A stretch of DNA of 64,000 bases from Bradyrhizobium sp. 190 (GTDB lineage: Bacteria > Pseudomonadota > Alphaproteobacteria > Rhizobiales > Xanthobacteraceae). The stretch is taken from positions 1 to 64,000 of the forward strand of contig NZ_JADPJL010000082.1 of the NCBI RefSeq assembly GCF_023073415.1, read 5' to 3'. Numbering within the stretch: position 1 is the first letter of the stretch; each line of letters begins with the position of its first letter. Both the position numbers and the translations under genes were made by a program. This document shows, in pieces, positions 51,045-60,445 of the stretch. A model generated the notes under the pieces. The model saw nothing but the letters and a program-made list of their open reading frames with translations, searched no databases and was not told the DNA's origin.

Positions 51045-51069
51045 GGAACGAATGCCTCCACCTGATGTT
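51045..51069 (+). promoter_or_regulatory. EcfG-type promoter of the dehydrogenase operon
   Basis: GGAAC at 51045-51049, 16 bases, TGTT at 51066-51069, 39 bases before ATG 51108. Confidence 0.65.
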
Positions 51070-51107
51070 CAACAAGCGCAACAACTTGCAATGCTGCGGA
51101 GATCGTC

Positions 51108-52304
51108 ATGAAGGCACTCGTTTGGCACGGCACCACGGACATCCGCTGCGACAGCGTCCCCGATCCAAGCATAGAACACGAGCGGGACGCCATCATCAAG
51201 GTCACGAGTTGCGCGATCTGCGGCTCGGACCTTCATCTCTACGACCACTTCATGCCCGGAATGAAATCCGGCGATGTGATGGGCCACGAGACCATGGGTG
51301 AAATCGTAGAGGTCGGGCCGGCGGCACGAAAATCGCTCAAGGTCGGCGACCGCGTAGTCATCCCCTTCACCATCATCTGCGGCGAATGCGAGCAATGCAG
51401 GCGCGGAAACTTCTCGGTCTGCGAAACGACGAACCGCAACAAGGACCTCGCCGACAAGGCCTTCGGACATACGACAGCGGGACTGTTTGGTTATACACAT
51501 CTGACCGGCGGCTATCCCGGCGGTCAGGCGGAATACCTGCGCGTCCCCTTCGCAGATGCCACGCACATCAAGGTCCCGGATGGGATCCCTGATGAAAAAT
51601 TGCTGTTCCTATCAGACATCTTCCCCACCGGCTGGCAGGCCGCCGTGCAATGTGACATCCAGCCGACGGACACGGTGGCGATCTGGGGCTGCGGCCCCGT
51701 CGGCCAAATGACCATTCGAAGCGCAGTGCTGCTCGGCGCTAGACAGGTTATCGCGATTGATCGGCTTCCGGAGCGCCTTTCGATGGCCAAGGCGGGCGGC
51801 GCAATCATGATCAACTTCGAAGAGGAGAATGTCGTAGAAAGGCTGAATGAACTCACAGGCGGCAAAGGTCCGGAGAAGTGCATCGACGCTGTCGGCCTGG
51901 AGGCTCATGCGACCGGTTCGGTGGACTCGATGTACGACCGTGCCAAACAGGCCATGATGCTGGAAACGGATCGCCCGCATGTGCTTCGCGAAATGATGTA
52001 TGTCTGCCGTCCCGCCGGTATCCTTTCGATCCCCGGAGTCTATGGCGGCCTGCTGGACAAAATCCCGCTTGGCGCGGTCATGAACAAGGGACTGACCATC
52101 CGGACCGGGCAGACCCACGTGAACCGATGGACCGACGACCTGCTCAACCGAGTCCTCGAAAATCAGATCGATCCCTCCTTCGTCATCACCCATACCGAGC
52201 CGCTCGAACGTGGGCCCGAGATGTACAAGACGTTCCGCGACAAGCAGGACGGCTGCATCAAGGTGGTGCTGAAACCGGGAATGAATGGAGGGCTCCATGC
52301 ATGA
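51108..52304 (+). CDS. Zinc-dependent alcohol dehydrogenase (formaldehyde-dehydrogenase-like)
   Basis: A 398-residue medium-chain dehydrogenase/reductase. The catalytic zinc ligands are C38 (SCAICGSDLH) and H60-E61 (GHETMGE). The structural zinc site is C91, C94, C97 and C105 (CGECEQCRRGNFSVC). The NAD site is VAIWGCGPVGQMTIRSA. Length and insertions match the long chain group that includes glutathione-independent formaldehyde dehydrogenase. The natural substrate is not certain. It is first in a two-gene operon with a membrane protein and has an EcfG-type promoter 39 bases upstream. Confidence 0.9.
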   Translation: MKALVWHGTTDIRCDSVPDPSIEHERDAIIKVTSCAICGSDLHLYDHFMPGMKSGDVMGHETMGEIVEVGPAARKSLKVGDRVVIPFTIICGECEQCRRGNFSVCETTNRNKDLADKAFGHTTAGLFGYTHLTGGYPGGQAEYLRVPFADATHIKVPDGIPDEKLLFLSDIFPTGWQAAVQCDIQPTDTVAIWGCGPVGQMTIRSAVLLGARQVIAIDRLPERLSMAKAGGAIMINFEEENVVERLNELTGGKGPEKCIDAVGLEAHATGSVDSMYDRAKQAMMLETDRPHVLREMMYVCRPAGILSIPGVYGGLLDKIPLGAVMNKGLTIRTGQTHVNRWTDDLLNRVLENQIDPSFVITHTEPLERGPEMYKTFRDKQDGCIKVVLKPGMNGGLHA

Positions 52305-52854
52305 TGTGGTCCGCAGAAGCGCACTTCCCGGACGCTCGCAATCGTCGCACGACAAAATGGCGCGAGGGCTCGGCTACTTCTCCTTAGCGCTTGGCATAGC
52401 CGAGCTGGTTGCACCGGGCGCGATCTGTAGGGCGGCCGGTGTTAAGGGTCTCGAAACCGTCGTTCGCGGCTACGGCGCGCGCGAAATCGCAACTGGCATC
52501 GCCATTCTGGGAAGCCACGATCCAGAGCCGTGGATCTGGACGCGCGTGGCCGGCGATCTAGCCGACATTGCAACGGTGGCGACCGGGGTCCAACAGGACA
52601 ATCAGAGCAAGGGCAGAAGCACACTGGCGCTCGCCACGCTCGCCGCCGTGACGCTGATCGATCTGGCCTGCGCCAACGGATTGAACGCAGAGAAAGGTAA
52701 CCGGAAGACAGCGATACGCGATTACAGCCGCCGCAGTGGATTTCCCAAGGGCTTGCAAGCCGCAAGTGGCGCCGCCCGTGATTTCCAGATACCCGACGAT
52801 ATGAGGACGCCGGAATTGCTGCGTCCATGGGACCGAGGCGGGGGTAAAGCATAG
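52297..52854 (+). CDS. Membrane protein co-transcribed with the dehydrogenase
   Basis: A 185-residue protein starting MHDVVRRSALPGRSQ, with hydrophobic segments (LGYFSLALGIAELVAPGAIC, TGIAILG, LADIATVATGVQ, TLALATLAAVTLIDLACANG) and a soluble C-terminus ending TPELLRPWDRGG. Similar proteins occur next to alcohol dehydrogenases and cyclase/dehydrase-type genes in Rhizobiales. The ATG overlaps the dehydrogenase stop by eight bases and has GGAGG four bases upstream. Function unknown. Confidence 0.75.
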   Translation: MHDVVRRSALPGRSQSSHDKMARGLGYFSLALGIAELVAPGAICRAAGVKGLETVVRGYGAREIATGIAILGSHDPEPWIWTRVAGDLADIATVATGVQQDNQSKGRSTLALATLAAVTLIDLACANGLNAEKGNRKTAIRDYSRRSGFPKGLQAASGAARDFQIPDDMRTPELLRPWDRGGGKA

Positions 52855-52951
52855 CTGCGCGCAAGGAGCGTTTGCACTGTGAACATTAATTTATAGTGGG
52901 CCCTTCTATATCAGAATGTCGGACTATCTGCCTGCAATCCCTCTCTCCATG

Positions 52952-53101
52952 TCAACGCCCAACGCCCCAGCAATCAATGCGCGTTTCAGAGGAAGACGCT
53001 CCAGACAAGTAGCGCATGCAGGCGATGATTGCTAACACAACCGCTGTCGTAAATGCCTTTCCGCTGCCGCCAGCCTTTCTACCCTGCTCCATCTCACTCA
53101 T
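52952..53101 (-). CDS. Possible small single-pass membrane protein, 49 aa
   Basis: From ATG 53101 the frame reads MSEMEQGRKAGGSGKAFTTA, one hydrophobic segment (VVLAIIACMRYL) and a polar tail ending CWGVGR. No strong ribosome site is visible. It is divergent from the NUDIX remnant and is one of several tiny membrane proteins here. Confidence 0.35.
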   Translation of the reverse strand: MSEMEQGRKAGGSGKAFTTAVVLAIIACMRYLSGASSSETRIDCWGVGR

Positions 53102-53249
53102 TGAGTTTTCTCCTGCCGAACGTAGATGCCGCCTAACCCGCGCAAAACGACGATCGTGCGTTTGAAGGAGGTGAATGCGCGTATGTGGAAAGATGAGAGC
53201 AGAGCCTCGCTCCTTTTCGCGGATTGCAGACCCCACCACAATCCTTCCA

Positions 53250-53274
53250 GGAACCTCGCTTAGTATAAGTTGTT
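53250..53274 (+). promoter_or_regulatory. EcfG-type promoter of the NUDIX gene
   Basis: GGAAC at 53250-53254, 16 bases, TGTT at 53271-53274, 24 bases before GTG 53298. Confidence 0.6.
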
Positions 53275-53297
53275 CTACGCCTTCCGGAGGATAGCCG

Positions 53298-53640
53298 GTG
53301 AAGCTCACACAGTTTGCAGCGCTCGCCTATCGGACGCGAAATAATGATCTGGAGATATTGCTGATCACAACCCGGAAAAGCGCCACTGGTCGGTGCCGAA
53401 GGATCGCCGATTAGACGCGGCACACCTCGGCGATCGAAGAAAGGCCTTGGAGACTCTAAACACGAGCACGACCTCTCGGCAGGGTTCGGCAAACGACTCG
53501 GCAGAGGCGCGCCATGGGTCTGCAGCATTGCGGCCATGTAATGCCCGGGGAACGCGTGACGAAGGCATAAGTTCCGTTTTTGCGAAACGGAATTTGCGCT
53601 CCGTACCTTTAATGACCTGTTTAAGCAACCGTCTTTACTG
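53298..53640 (+). pseudogene. NUDIX hydrolase remnant
   Basis: GTG 53298 has GGAGG seven bases upstream. The first frame reads MKLTQFAALAYRTRNNDLEI, LLITTRKS; the next frame continues RHWSVPKDRRLDAAHLGDRR. QFAALAYR, LLITTR and HWSVPKG are the first strands of a NUDIX fold. The NUDIX box itself (G-X5-E-X7-REUXEE) is missing, and the later part has no family resemblance. So it is a truncated, shifted remnant behind an intact promoter. Confidence 0.6.
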
Positions 53641-55592
53641 ACGAGCTCGCGTTCTCCTCATTGCTGCCTAGGTTGGGCGGTCGAACGACATCAATACAAA
53701 GGCGGGTCGCATCCGTCAGACTGGCAGCCGCTTTATCGGCGCGCGCATTTTCACACAGGCTTTCAAGGATGTCTTCATCGACCTCATTTTTGCAGCACAC
53801 AAGCATTACGATCCCTTTAGGAAATTTGCGTCGCAGGCCTGACAGAGTATCGCATGTGGGCCGGTGTACTCGTGTCCATGTAAACGAGACAGATAATATG
53901 AATCCCGGCAGTCTGGAGCCGAAATACGTTTGTGGTCGACAGCGCCTCCGGACCTTCTGTTCTCGCCTTAAGGCCGTGTGCGGCAGTGAGCTGGCCTACC
54001 ATGATGGCTGCCGCTTGATCGATTAAGCTCCGCCCCGCGATGCAAAGTACGGGGGTTTCCCCCTGCCACTCAGGCGGCAGCTCTTCTGGCTGAAGAACCG
54101 GAATGTCTTCGGTCGACCGATTGGCTGTGACGCTCTCCACCGCCGACGAGGCTTCAGGGTCGGAGACTGCATCGGGCTTGGAAGGTGAACGTTCGCCGCT
54201 ATCCTCAAGATCGTCGACTAACTCGCTTACTGCATCCCGGATCTTGGTTAGACGCTCATCGCTCAGAACGCCGCGGTCCGCATCAGCTTGAGCCAGTTGC
54301 AGACCTTTCAGAGCAACCTCGTCGTAATACGACGCAAGCGATCGTTCCTTCAGAAATTCCTCGGCTTTGTCCGCGGCTTCTGTTGGATCACCGGCCAGCA
54401 TACGCTGATAGAATATTTCTGGAGGCGAAAGGGCCGGCCTATCGCCAAACATGACATCAAGAAATTCCAGCCGCTCGACATGCCGCCCCAGCACTACGAG
54501 ACACACAGTCAAAGGCGTTGCGAGAACCAAGCCAATGGGTCCCCAAAGTGCCGTCCAAAACGTCGCGGAAGCGACCACGGCCACTGGCGAAAGCCCCGTG
54601 CTGCGGCCAGCGACCATCGGTTCAATGACGTGCCCTACAACAGGCTCAACCACAATGAAAAGTGCCGCCGTCCAAATCAGCATCGACCAGCCGGGATCAA
54701 CGGCAACGGCAAGAGCAAGTGGAAAGGCTGCGGCGATGACGGCGCCGATATAGGGCACAAAGCGGAGCACAGCCGCGAGAATGCCCCACAGGATTGCACT
54801 CGGGATCCCGATAAGCCAAAGACCTATGCCAATTGCTACACCGAACGATCCGTTGAGCATCAGCTGAAAAAGGAAGAGTCGGCTCAGGCGGCGAGCCGCG
54901 TCATCAAGGGCGGCGGTCGTACGATGCAGGTCGCGCGAACCGGCTAGCCGAATGAGACGATTACGCAGGTCTTCACGCTGAAGCAAGATGAATATGACGA
55001 AAATGATGATGATACCCGTCGTGGCAAGCGGATGAAGCAAGGGAGCAATTAGAGCTTGCAAAGCTTGAAGCGCGCCCGGATCGGGCTGCCTTACCTCGAC
55101 CGGAACGGGGGTCGTCGGTGCGGTAGTCCGGGGAGTCAGACCGGAAGAAGATGGAGCAGCGGACTCTTTGGGCTTGTCCAACTCCTTGCTCAAATCCTTT
55201 AGCATCCCCGATGCGCGTTCAAGGGTGCCTCGTCCGGCCGTCGTTTGCCTGAACGATTGGATCTTTTCCGTGATTGTAGTTTGATAACGGGGCAGATCTT
55301 CCGCGAGCTGCGCGAGCTGCGCCGCCAGTAGACTGCCCGTCGCAAAGATGAGCCCAAATGCGAGGACTACTACGCCGACTACTGCAAGGCCGCGAGGAAC
55401 GCGGATTCGTTGCAGCAGGCCGACCAAGGGAGCCAGCACGAAGCTGAGGAGTATTGCGAGAGAAATAGGTACAAAGATTTCGCGACCAAAATACAGGGTA
55501 GCAATTATGATGACAGCGAGCAGCGCGATGGCAACCGCGCTGAGCAGATTGGCCAACTCCAGCGGGGTGCGGAGTCTAAGGGGCGTCTGCAT
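53621..55592 (-). CDS. AI-2E-family transporter with a soluble C-terminal domain (one apparent frameshift)
   Basis: A membrane protein of about 657 residues. The N-terminal two thirds are an AI-2E/PerM permease with about eight helices: AVAIALLAVIIIATLYFGRE, FVPISLAILLSFVLAPLVGL, then FQLMLNGSFGVAIGIGLWLI and GPIGLVLATPLTVCLVVLGR. The last third is soluble: VLCIAGRSLIDQAAAIMVGQ, FRLQTAGIHIICLVYMDTST. The frame ends at 53817, but one C added near 53838 continues it into LRRKFPKGIVMLVCCKNEVD and a stop at 53621. That tail domain is unusual for the family and resembles an alpha/beta sensor. Confidence 0.8.
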
Positions 55593-55625
55593 CGCCTGTC
55601 ATCTGCAAGGGGTTCACACAGGGAG

Positions 55626-55886
55626 TCAAATCGTCCTCCGTCGTCCTGCAACGAGCCCGTAAACCAGCAACACGAGTACGGACCCAACGTTAGCTCCCAC
55701 AAAACCGGCGCCCTCGCTCGGCCCGTACCAGCCCAGCGAATGCCCCAGATAGGTGGCGACAAATGCTCCGACGATGCCCAAGATCGTGGTGAGAATGAAG
55801 CCCGAAGGTTCATTATCGCCCGGCATGATCAACTTGGCGATGACGCCGGCGATAAATCCGACGATGATGGTCCAGATGATGCTCAT
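55626..55886 (-). CDS. GlsB/YeaQ/YmgE-family stress membrane protein
   Basis: An 86-residue protein with three membrane helices: MSIIWTIIVGFIAGVIAKLI, then PSGFILTTILGIVGAFVATY and GFVGANVGSVLVLLVYGLVA, ending RRRTI. The GxIAGxIAK and GIVGAFVG features identify the transglycosylase-associated (GlsB/YeaQ) family, induced by envelope and general stress. An EcfG-type promoter lies 34 bases upstream. It precedes the AI-2E gene by 33 bases, so both may be one transcript. Confidence 0.92.
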   Translation of the reverse strand: MSIIWTIIVGFIAGVIAKLIMPGDNEPSGFILTTILGIVGAFVATYLGHSLGWYGPSEGAGFVGANVGSVLVLLVYGLVAGRRRTI

Positions 55887-55919
55887 GGGAAGTGTCCTTC
55901 AGACTAGTGGCCCAAGCGC

Positions 55920-55944
55920 AACATTTGTCGCCCCGTTAAGTTCC
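55920..55944 (-). promoter_or_regulatory. EcfG-type promoter of the GlsB/YeaQ gene
   Basis: Minus strand: GGAAC (55944-55940), 16 bases, TGTT (55923-55920), 34 bases before ATG 55886. Confidence 0.65.
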
Positions 55945-56038
55945 TAAGGGTCGGAACTGCGAAGGTCCCGCACGCGAGGCCTCTCGCGCGCGCCGATGCC
56001 CGTAGGAGTATGGCCGAAGATAACAGAGCGCTCGCATT

Positions 56039-58272
56039 CTAGAGTGGAAGCGGTTTCTCCATCACGTGAAGAATTGACCCCATTCCCTGACGGAGCCGGC
56101 GTGTCGTGGTGTCTTCCGCAGACAGACCGAACGCGACGAGCGACCGTCCAGTGACGGCATATTTGTGCCCGAAGGGAAATGACGCGGGCTTCGCTTCGGG
56201 TTGGTTCGTATCGACCAACGCCAGCCAATCCATGCCATCGGCGACATCAGGGAGCGTAAAGTTTACGACATCGAAGTGCGCGTTGTAGATGAGTAGAAGC
56301 GTAGCATCTGAGCCGCGACGCTTGATCCCGCTCTCTTGCGCTCGTCCATCGAGCAGCATGCCGAAGCAGCGCGTGTGACCATCCTGCCATCGTTCCGCCG
56401 TCATCTCATCGCCGACCGGCGTCAGCCAAGTGACATCCTTGACGTCCAGCTCTTCGTTCAGCGCTCCGACCACAAACCTGCTGCGGTAAAGGATTGGAAA
56501 CGCCCTTCTTATTGCGGCTAGCTCCCGCGTGAACTCTCGCAACGACCGGCCTTGCGGAGTGATATTTAGCCAGTTGAGCCAGGTCGTCTCGTTGTCCTGA
56601 GCGTATGCGTTGTTGTTTCCATTCTGAGAATGACCGAACTCGTCACCCGCCAGCAGCATCGGCGTACCGTGTGAGAGCATCATGGTGGCGATGAAGTTGC
56701 GCTTCTGCCGTTCACGGACAGCCATGATCTTCGGGTCATCGGTCGGTCCCTCGACACCATGATTCCAGGAGTGATTGTTCGAATGCCCATCCCGGTTATC
56801 TTCGCCATTGGCCCATTGTGCTTGTCATTGTAGGAGACCAGATCGTTCAGGTTGAATCCGTCATGTGCAGTGACAAAATTGACGCTGGCCCAGGGCTTAC
56901 GCCCTCGCTTGTTGAATGATCGCCTGAACCGGTAATGCGTTTGGCGAAATCAGGCAGCACACCCGCGTCGCCCTTCCAGAAGGCACGAACGGTATCGCGA
57001 AACTTGTCATTCCACTCCGACCAACCGGGGGAAATTGGCCGACCTGGTAGCCGCCGGGTCCGATATCCCAGGGCTCTGCGACAAGTTTTACGCTAGATAG
57101 GACTGGGTCCTGCCGGCATGCATCCAGAAATCCTCCACCTTCATCAAAGCCGTGGGGCTCTCGCGCCAAAATCGTCGCAAGGTCGAAACGAAAGCCGTCG
57201 ACCCGCATCTCGTTCGCCCAGTAGCGGAGCGAATCTGCCACCATTTGCAGGACGCGCTGGTGCGAGAGATTGACTGTATTGCCGGTGCCGGTGTCATTAA
57301 TGTAGTAGCACTTCTGATCCGGCATCAAGCGGTAATAGCTGGCGTTGTCTATCCCCTTAAAAGAAAGCGTGGGTCCCAATTCATTGCCTTCGGCGGTATG
57401 GTTGTAGACCACGTCGAGGATTACTTCGATCCCGTGAGCGTGAAACTGATTCACCATCTCCTTGAACTCGTTCACCGTTGATGAATTCAGATAGCGCGGC
57501 GCCGGCGCAAAGAATGCCAATGAGTTGTATCCCCAATAATTGCAGAGGCCTTATCGACCAAATAGCTGTCATCCACGAAAGCGTGGATTGGCAGCAATTC
57601 GGCGCTGGTAACTCCGAGCGAACGCAGGTAGGCCGGGATATTAGGATTAGCCAATCCGGCAAAGGTGCCCCGCTCGCTTTCCGGCACCAGCGGATGCAGC
57701 CGGGTGAAGCTCTTGACGTGCATCTCGTAAAAAATAGTGCGTTCCCAGGACGTTTCTGGCTTGCGGGAAGCGCCCCAAGTGAAGGCGGGATCAATCACCC
57801 GGCATTTCTGCATGAGGCCAGCGCTGTCGCGCTCATCGAAGGACTTGTCCTTGTCGGGATGATCGAGTTGATAGGCGAACAGCTCCTGGCCCCAGCGTAG
57901 CCTTCCCACGAGTTGCTTGGCGTAGGGATCAATCAAGAGCTTATTTGGATTAAAGCGATGTCCGGCATCCGGTTCAAATGGACCGTGGACCCGATAGCCG
58001 TAGACGGTACCCGGTCGAGCAGACGGCAAATAGCCATGCCACACTTCATCCGTGTATTCCGGTAGCTCGATCCGCTCCACTTCCCTTTCACCGGTGTCGT
58101 CGAACAAGCAGAGCACTACCTTGGTTGCGTGTGCCGAGAACAGCGCGAAGTTGACGCCCAATCCATCCCAGGTGGCGCCGAGAGGAAATGGCTTGCCTTC
58201 CCTGATGGGAGTACGACGCAGCATAGCGGCAGCCTGGGAAAGCTCGTCGTTAGCCAGAGATGAAATGTTCAT
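56039..58272 (-). CDS. glgX: Glycogen debranching enzyme GlgX (four apparent one-base deletions)
   Basis: A GH13 isoamylase-type enzyme of about 745 residues that cuts alpha-1,6 branches of glycogen. The N-terminal domain (PLGATWDGLGVNFALFSAHA) leads to the GH13 barrel: ILDVVYNHTAEGNELGPTLS, DGFRFDLATILAREP (nucleophile Asp), HDGFNLNDLVSYNDKHN and MLLAGDEFGHSQNGNNNAYA. The frame breaks at about 57549, 57029, 56915 and 56813. In each case one base added to a G, C, T or G run gives the expected family sequence and no residue is otherwise odd. I take the gene as intact. An EcfG-type promoter precedes ATG 58272. Confidence 0.9.
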
Positions 58273-58294
58273 GGACGGCCCCTTAAAAAATGAA

Positions 58295-58319
58295 AACATC
58301 GGCAAGGGTAGCCAGTTCC
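58295..58319 (-). promoter_or_regulatory. EcfG-type promoter of glgX
   Basis: Minus strand: GGAAC (58319-58315), 16 bases, TGTT (58298-58295), 23 bases before ATG 58272. Confidence 0.6.
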
Positions 58320-58475
58320 TAAGGAGCCAAGCGGGTCCTCTTTTTGGCCCCATGACCTCTGATTCCAGACGCGCCCAAAGTTGAAGTTTCGCCCGCTCGG
58401 TCTGCACCCCGGAGGTGTCAGCGAGCAACCGCTTCCGGTGCTCCTCCATGGGAAGATGACGCGCCGATGTCCGCA

Positions 58476-58500
58476 GGAACCTGCTAATTCCTTCCGTGTT
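58476..58500 (+). promoter_or_regulatory. EcfG-type promoter of the DUF2934 gene
   Basis: GGAAC at 58476-58480, 16 bases, TGTT at 58497-58500, 90 bases before ATG 58590; back to back with the glgX promoter. Confidence 0.6.
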
Positions 58501-58589
58501 GAGTGTTGCGTAGGAGCATTGCGGCCCTGGCGTTCTCGCCCTCAGACGTCACAGCCCCAAGAGGCGGGACTGCGTATTAGGAGAGAACC

Positions 58590-58742
58590 ATGGCCGAACC
58601 CAAGGAAATGGATGTTATCCGGCGAGCTTACGAACTCTGGCAGCGAGCTGGCCAGCCATCGGGTAAAGACGACGAATTTTACCACCAAGCCAAAAGAGAG
58701 TTGCAAGAGGCGCTGGATAAAGAAACGCCCCTCCAGGAATGA
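58590..58742 (+). CDS. DUF2934 small protein, 50 aa
   Basis: A short protein: MAEPKEMDVIRRAYELWQRA, then GQPSGKDDEFYHQAKRELQE and ALDKETPLQE. IRRAYELW...G.P.GKD.E.W..A..EL is the hallmark of DUF2934, a tiny helical family of Proteobacteria often found beside stress and carbohydrate-storage genes. AGGAGAG lies six bases before the ATG. Its end overlaps nothing. It is divergent from glgX. Confidence 0.85.
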   Translation: MAEPKEMDVIRRAYELWQRAGQPSGKDDEFYHQAKRELQEALDKETPLQE

Positions 58743-58849
58743 TTAAGAACGCTATCGCCCGAGTCAGGTCGTCTTCATTCTCGGTGATGTGACCCCGGCC
58801 ACCGTCGTCTCCATGAAGTGTCAGCATCTCCAGTTCGCCTGCTTGTGGC

Positions 58850-59723
58850 TCAATCGAACTCCCGCATGATCGCGGGGATCTCCCCCGGTATCTCGCGAGC
58901 AAGAAGGCCAAGAAGGCCACCCCGATGCGCCAACCGTCGACCAGCTTCCGCATGCATATGTACGGCCCATGCGGTCGCGAGATAAGGGGCCGTTCCCCTC
59001 GCAACCAGGCCCGTCAAGATACCTGCCAGGGTGTCTCCTGAACCGGACGTGGCGAGACCAATCGTGCCGTGATTGTTCAAGAGCGCTTCTCCTTGGGGTG
59101 AAACGACGTGAGTGTTTGCACCCTTCATCGCAATTACTGCCTGAAGACGGCGGGCAGCCGCCCGTGCGGCGCCCAGAGCATCCTTCTCGACCTCCTCGCG
59201 ATCCCACTTCAGAAACTTTGCCATCTCTCCATAGTGGGGCGTGCATACGATCCGTCCCTGCTGACCCCTAGGCAATTCAATATCACGAAGGGATGTAAAG
59301 GCGGCTGCGTCCAAAACGAAGTGCGGTCCATCCACTTTCTCCAATAGCTTTGAACACGACTCTCCTACGGACGTCTCGTCCAGCATACCTGGCCTATCAA
59401 AACGGCGTCCGAACTCGACGCTAAATCAACAAGGTGCTGGCCGTTCTGGCCGGCGATTTCACCATCGGAGTTTTCGGAGCAACCGATCACCATAGCTTCC
59501 GGCATGGCCACGCCCAAATGAGGAGCGTTCGTTCGGCACGTCGCTATGCGCAGGACGCCGGCTCCAGCCCTTAAGGCACCGAGCCGGCCAGAAGAGCGGC
59601 TCCCGGTACGTTAAGATGACCGGCGATGATCAGAACTCGACCCCTGCTATGCTTGTCACCCGCTTGGTGCTTCGGAAGCGGATGAACACGCAAATATTGA
59701 TCGTTAAGCGTCCCCTCGATCAT
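58850..59723 (-). CDS. ADP-dependent NAD(P)H-hydrate dehydratase (two apparent one-base deletions)
   Basis: A metabolite-repair enzyme of about 291 residues that dehydrates damaged NAD(P)HX using ADP. The carbohydrate-kinase-type fold shows RGRVLIIAGHLNVPGAALLA, HFVLDAAAFTSL, CTPHYGEMAKFL, KGANTHVVSPQGEALLNNHG and the catalytic loop LATSGSGDTLAGILTGLVAR. Near 59582 one C added restores LAGLGALRAGAGVLRIATCR. Near 59390 one C added restores LIGPGMLDETS. The ATG at 59723 overlaps the stop of the phosphatase upstream by four bases. No epimerase domain is fused. Confidence 0.85.
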
Positions 59724-60445
59724 CGAGCTGCCACCTTTGCATCCGGAGCAGAGGTGACAGGTGCGCCGCCTTCCTCGAGCGGCGCAATGAAGTTGTAACG
59801 CTGCAGCTTGAGGAAGGCGTCGGCCCCATTCATTCGCTCAAGCACGTATTCCGTCACCGAGCAATTGGCTACGTCACCCTCGGCATCGATTCCCAGGATC
59901 GATGCTTCATCCAACTGCTCAATGAGATATCGAAAACAAAGAACGACAACCTGGTGGCTGACAATGAGCACCCGTTTGTCGGAATAATGCAGGCTGACCG
60001 TATCGAGGACACTGCGAAGTCGCAGGACGACGTCGCACCAGCCCTCTCCTGCAGGTGGCCTGAAGTAGAATTTCCCCATCAACTGGCGAGCGGATGCCAG
60101 TTCGGGGTGGCGCTGTTGAATGCCGAACTTCGTAAGACGGTCCAGAATACCGAACTCTCTCTCCCGCAATCGCTCATCGGCAACGATGTCACCTGCTTGC
60201 GAACTGGAGTTCAATGCCGCGCGGACTGCGTCTGCCGTGCTTCGGGCGCGGAGGTATGGAGAAGTAAGTATGACCTCCGGCCTTTCAACGTGGGACATCG
60301 ATTCAAACCAGCGCCCCAGCGCAGCTGCCTGGCGCTCTCCCAACTCACTTAACGGAACATCGACGTCCCGTGCCTCGATGTCGATGTTTTCGCTGCCGAT
60401 GGCGTGAGCCGCGTCGCGGGCGACATTTCCTGCACTCTCCCCGTG
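59720..60445 (-). CDS. Histidine-phosphatase (phosphoglycerate-mutase-like), start damaged
   Basis: The frame reads HGESAGNVARDAAHAIGSEN, DVDVPLSELGERQAAALGRW, TSPYLRARSTADAV, LREREFGILDRLTKFG and a late SHQVVVLCFRYLIEQLDEAS with the second histidine. These are the landmarks of histidine phosphatases. The catalytic R-H-G at the N-terminus is seen only as GHG in this frame (about 60443); the Arg and the start codon are missing. It appears fused in sequence to the end of the HAD gene, as after a short deletion. The first usable ATG is at 60343. Confidence 0.75.
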   Translation of the reverse strand, partial: HGESAGNVARDAAHAIGSENIDIEARDVDVPLSELGERQAAALGRWFESMSHVERPEVILTSPYLRARSTADAVRAALNSSSQAGDIVADERLREREFGILDRLTKFGIQQRHPELASARQLMGKFYFRPPAGEGWCDVVLRLRSVLDTVSLHYSDKRVLIVSHQVVVLCFRYLIEQLDEASILGIDAEGDVANCSVTEYVLERMNGADAFLKLQRYNFIAPLEEGGAPVTSAPDAKVAAR

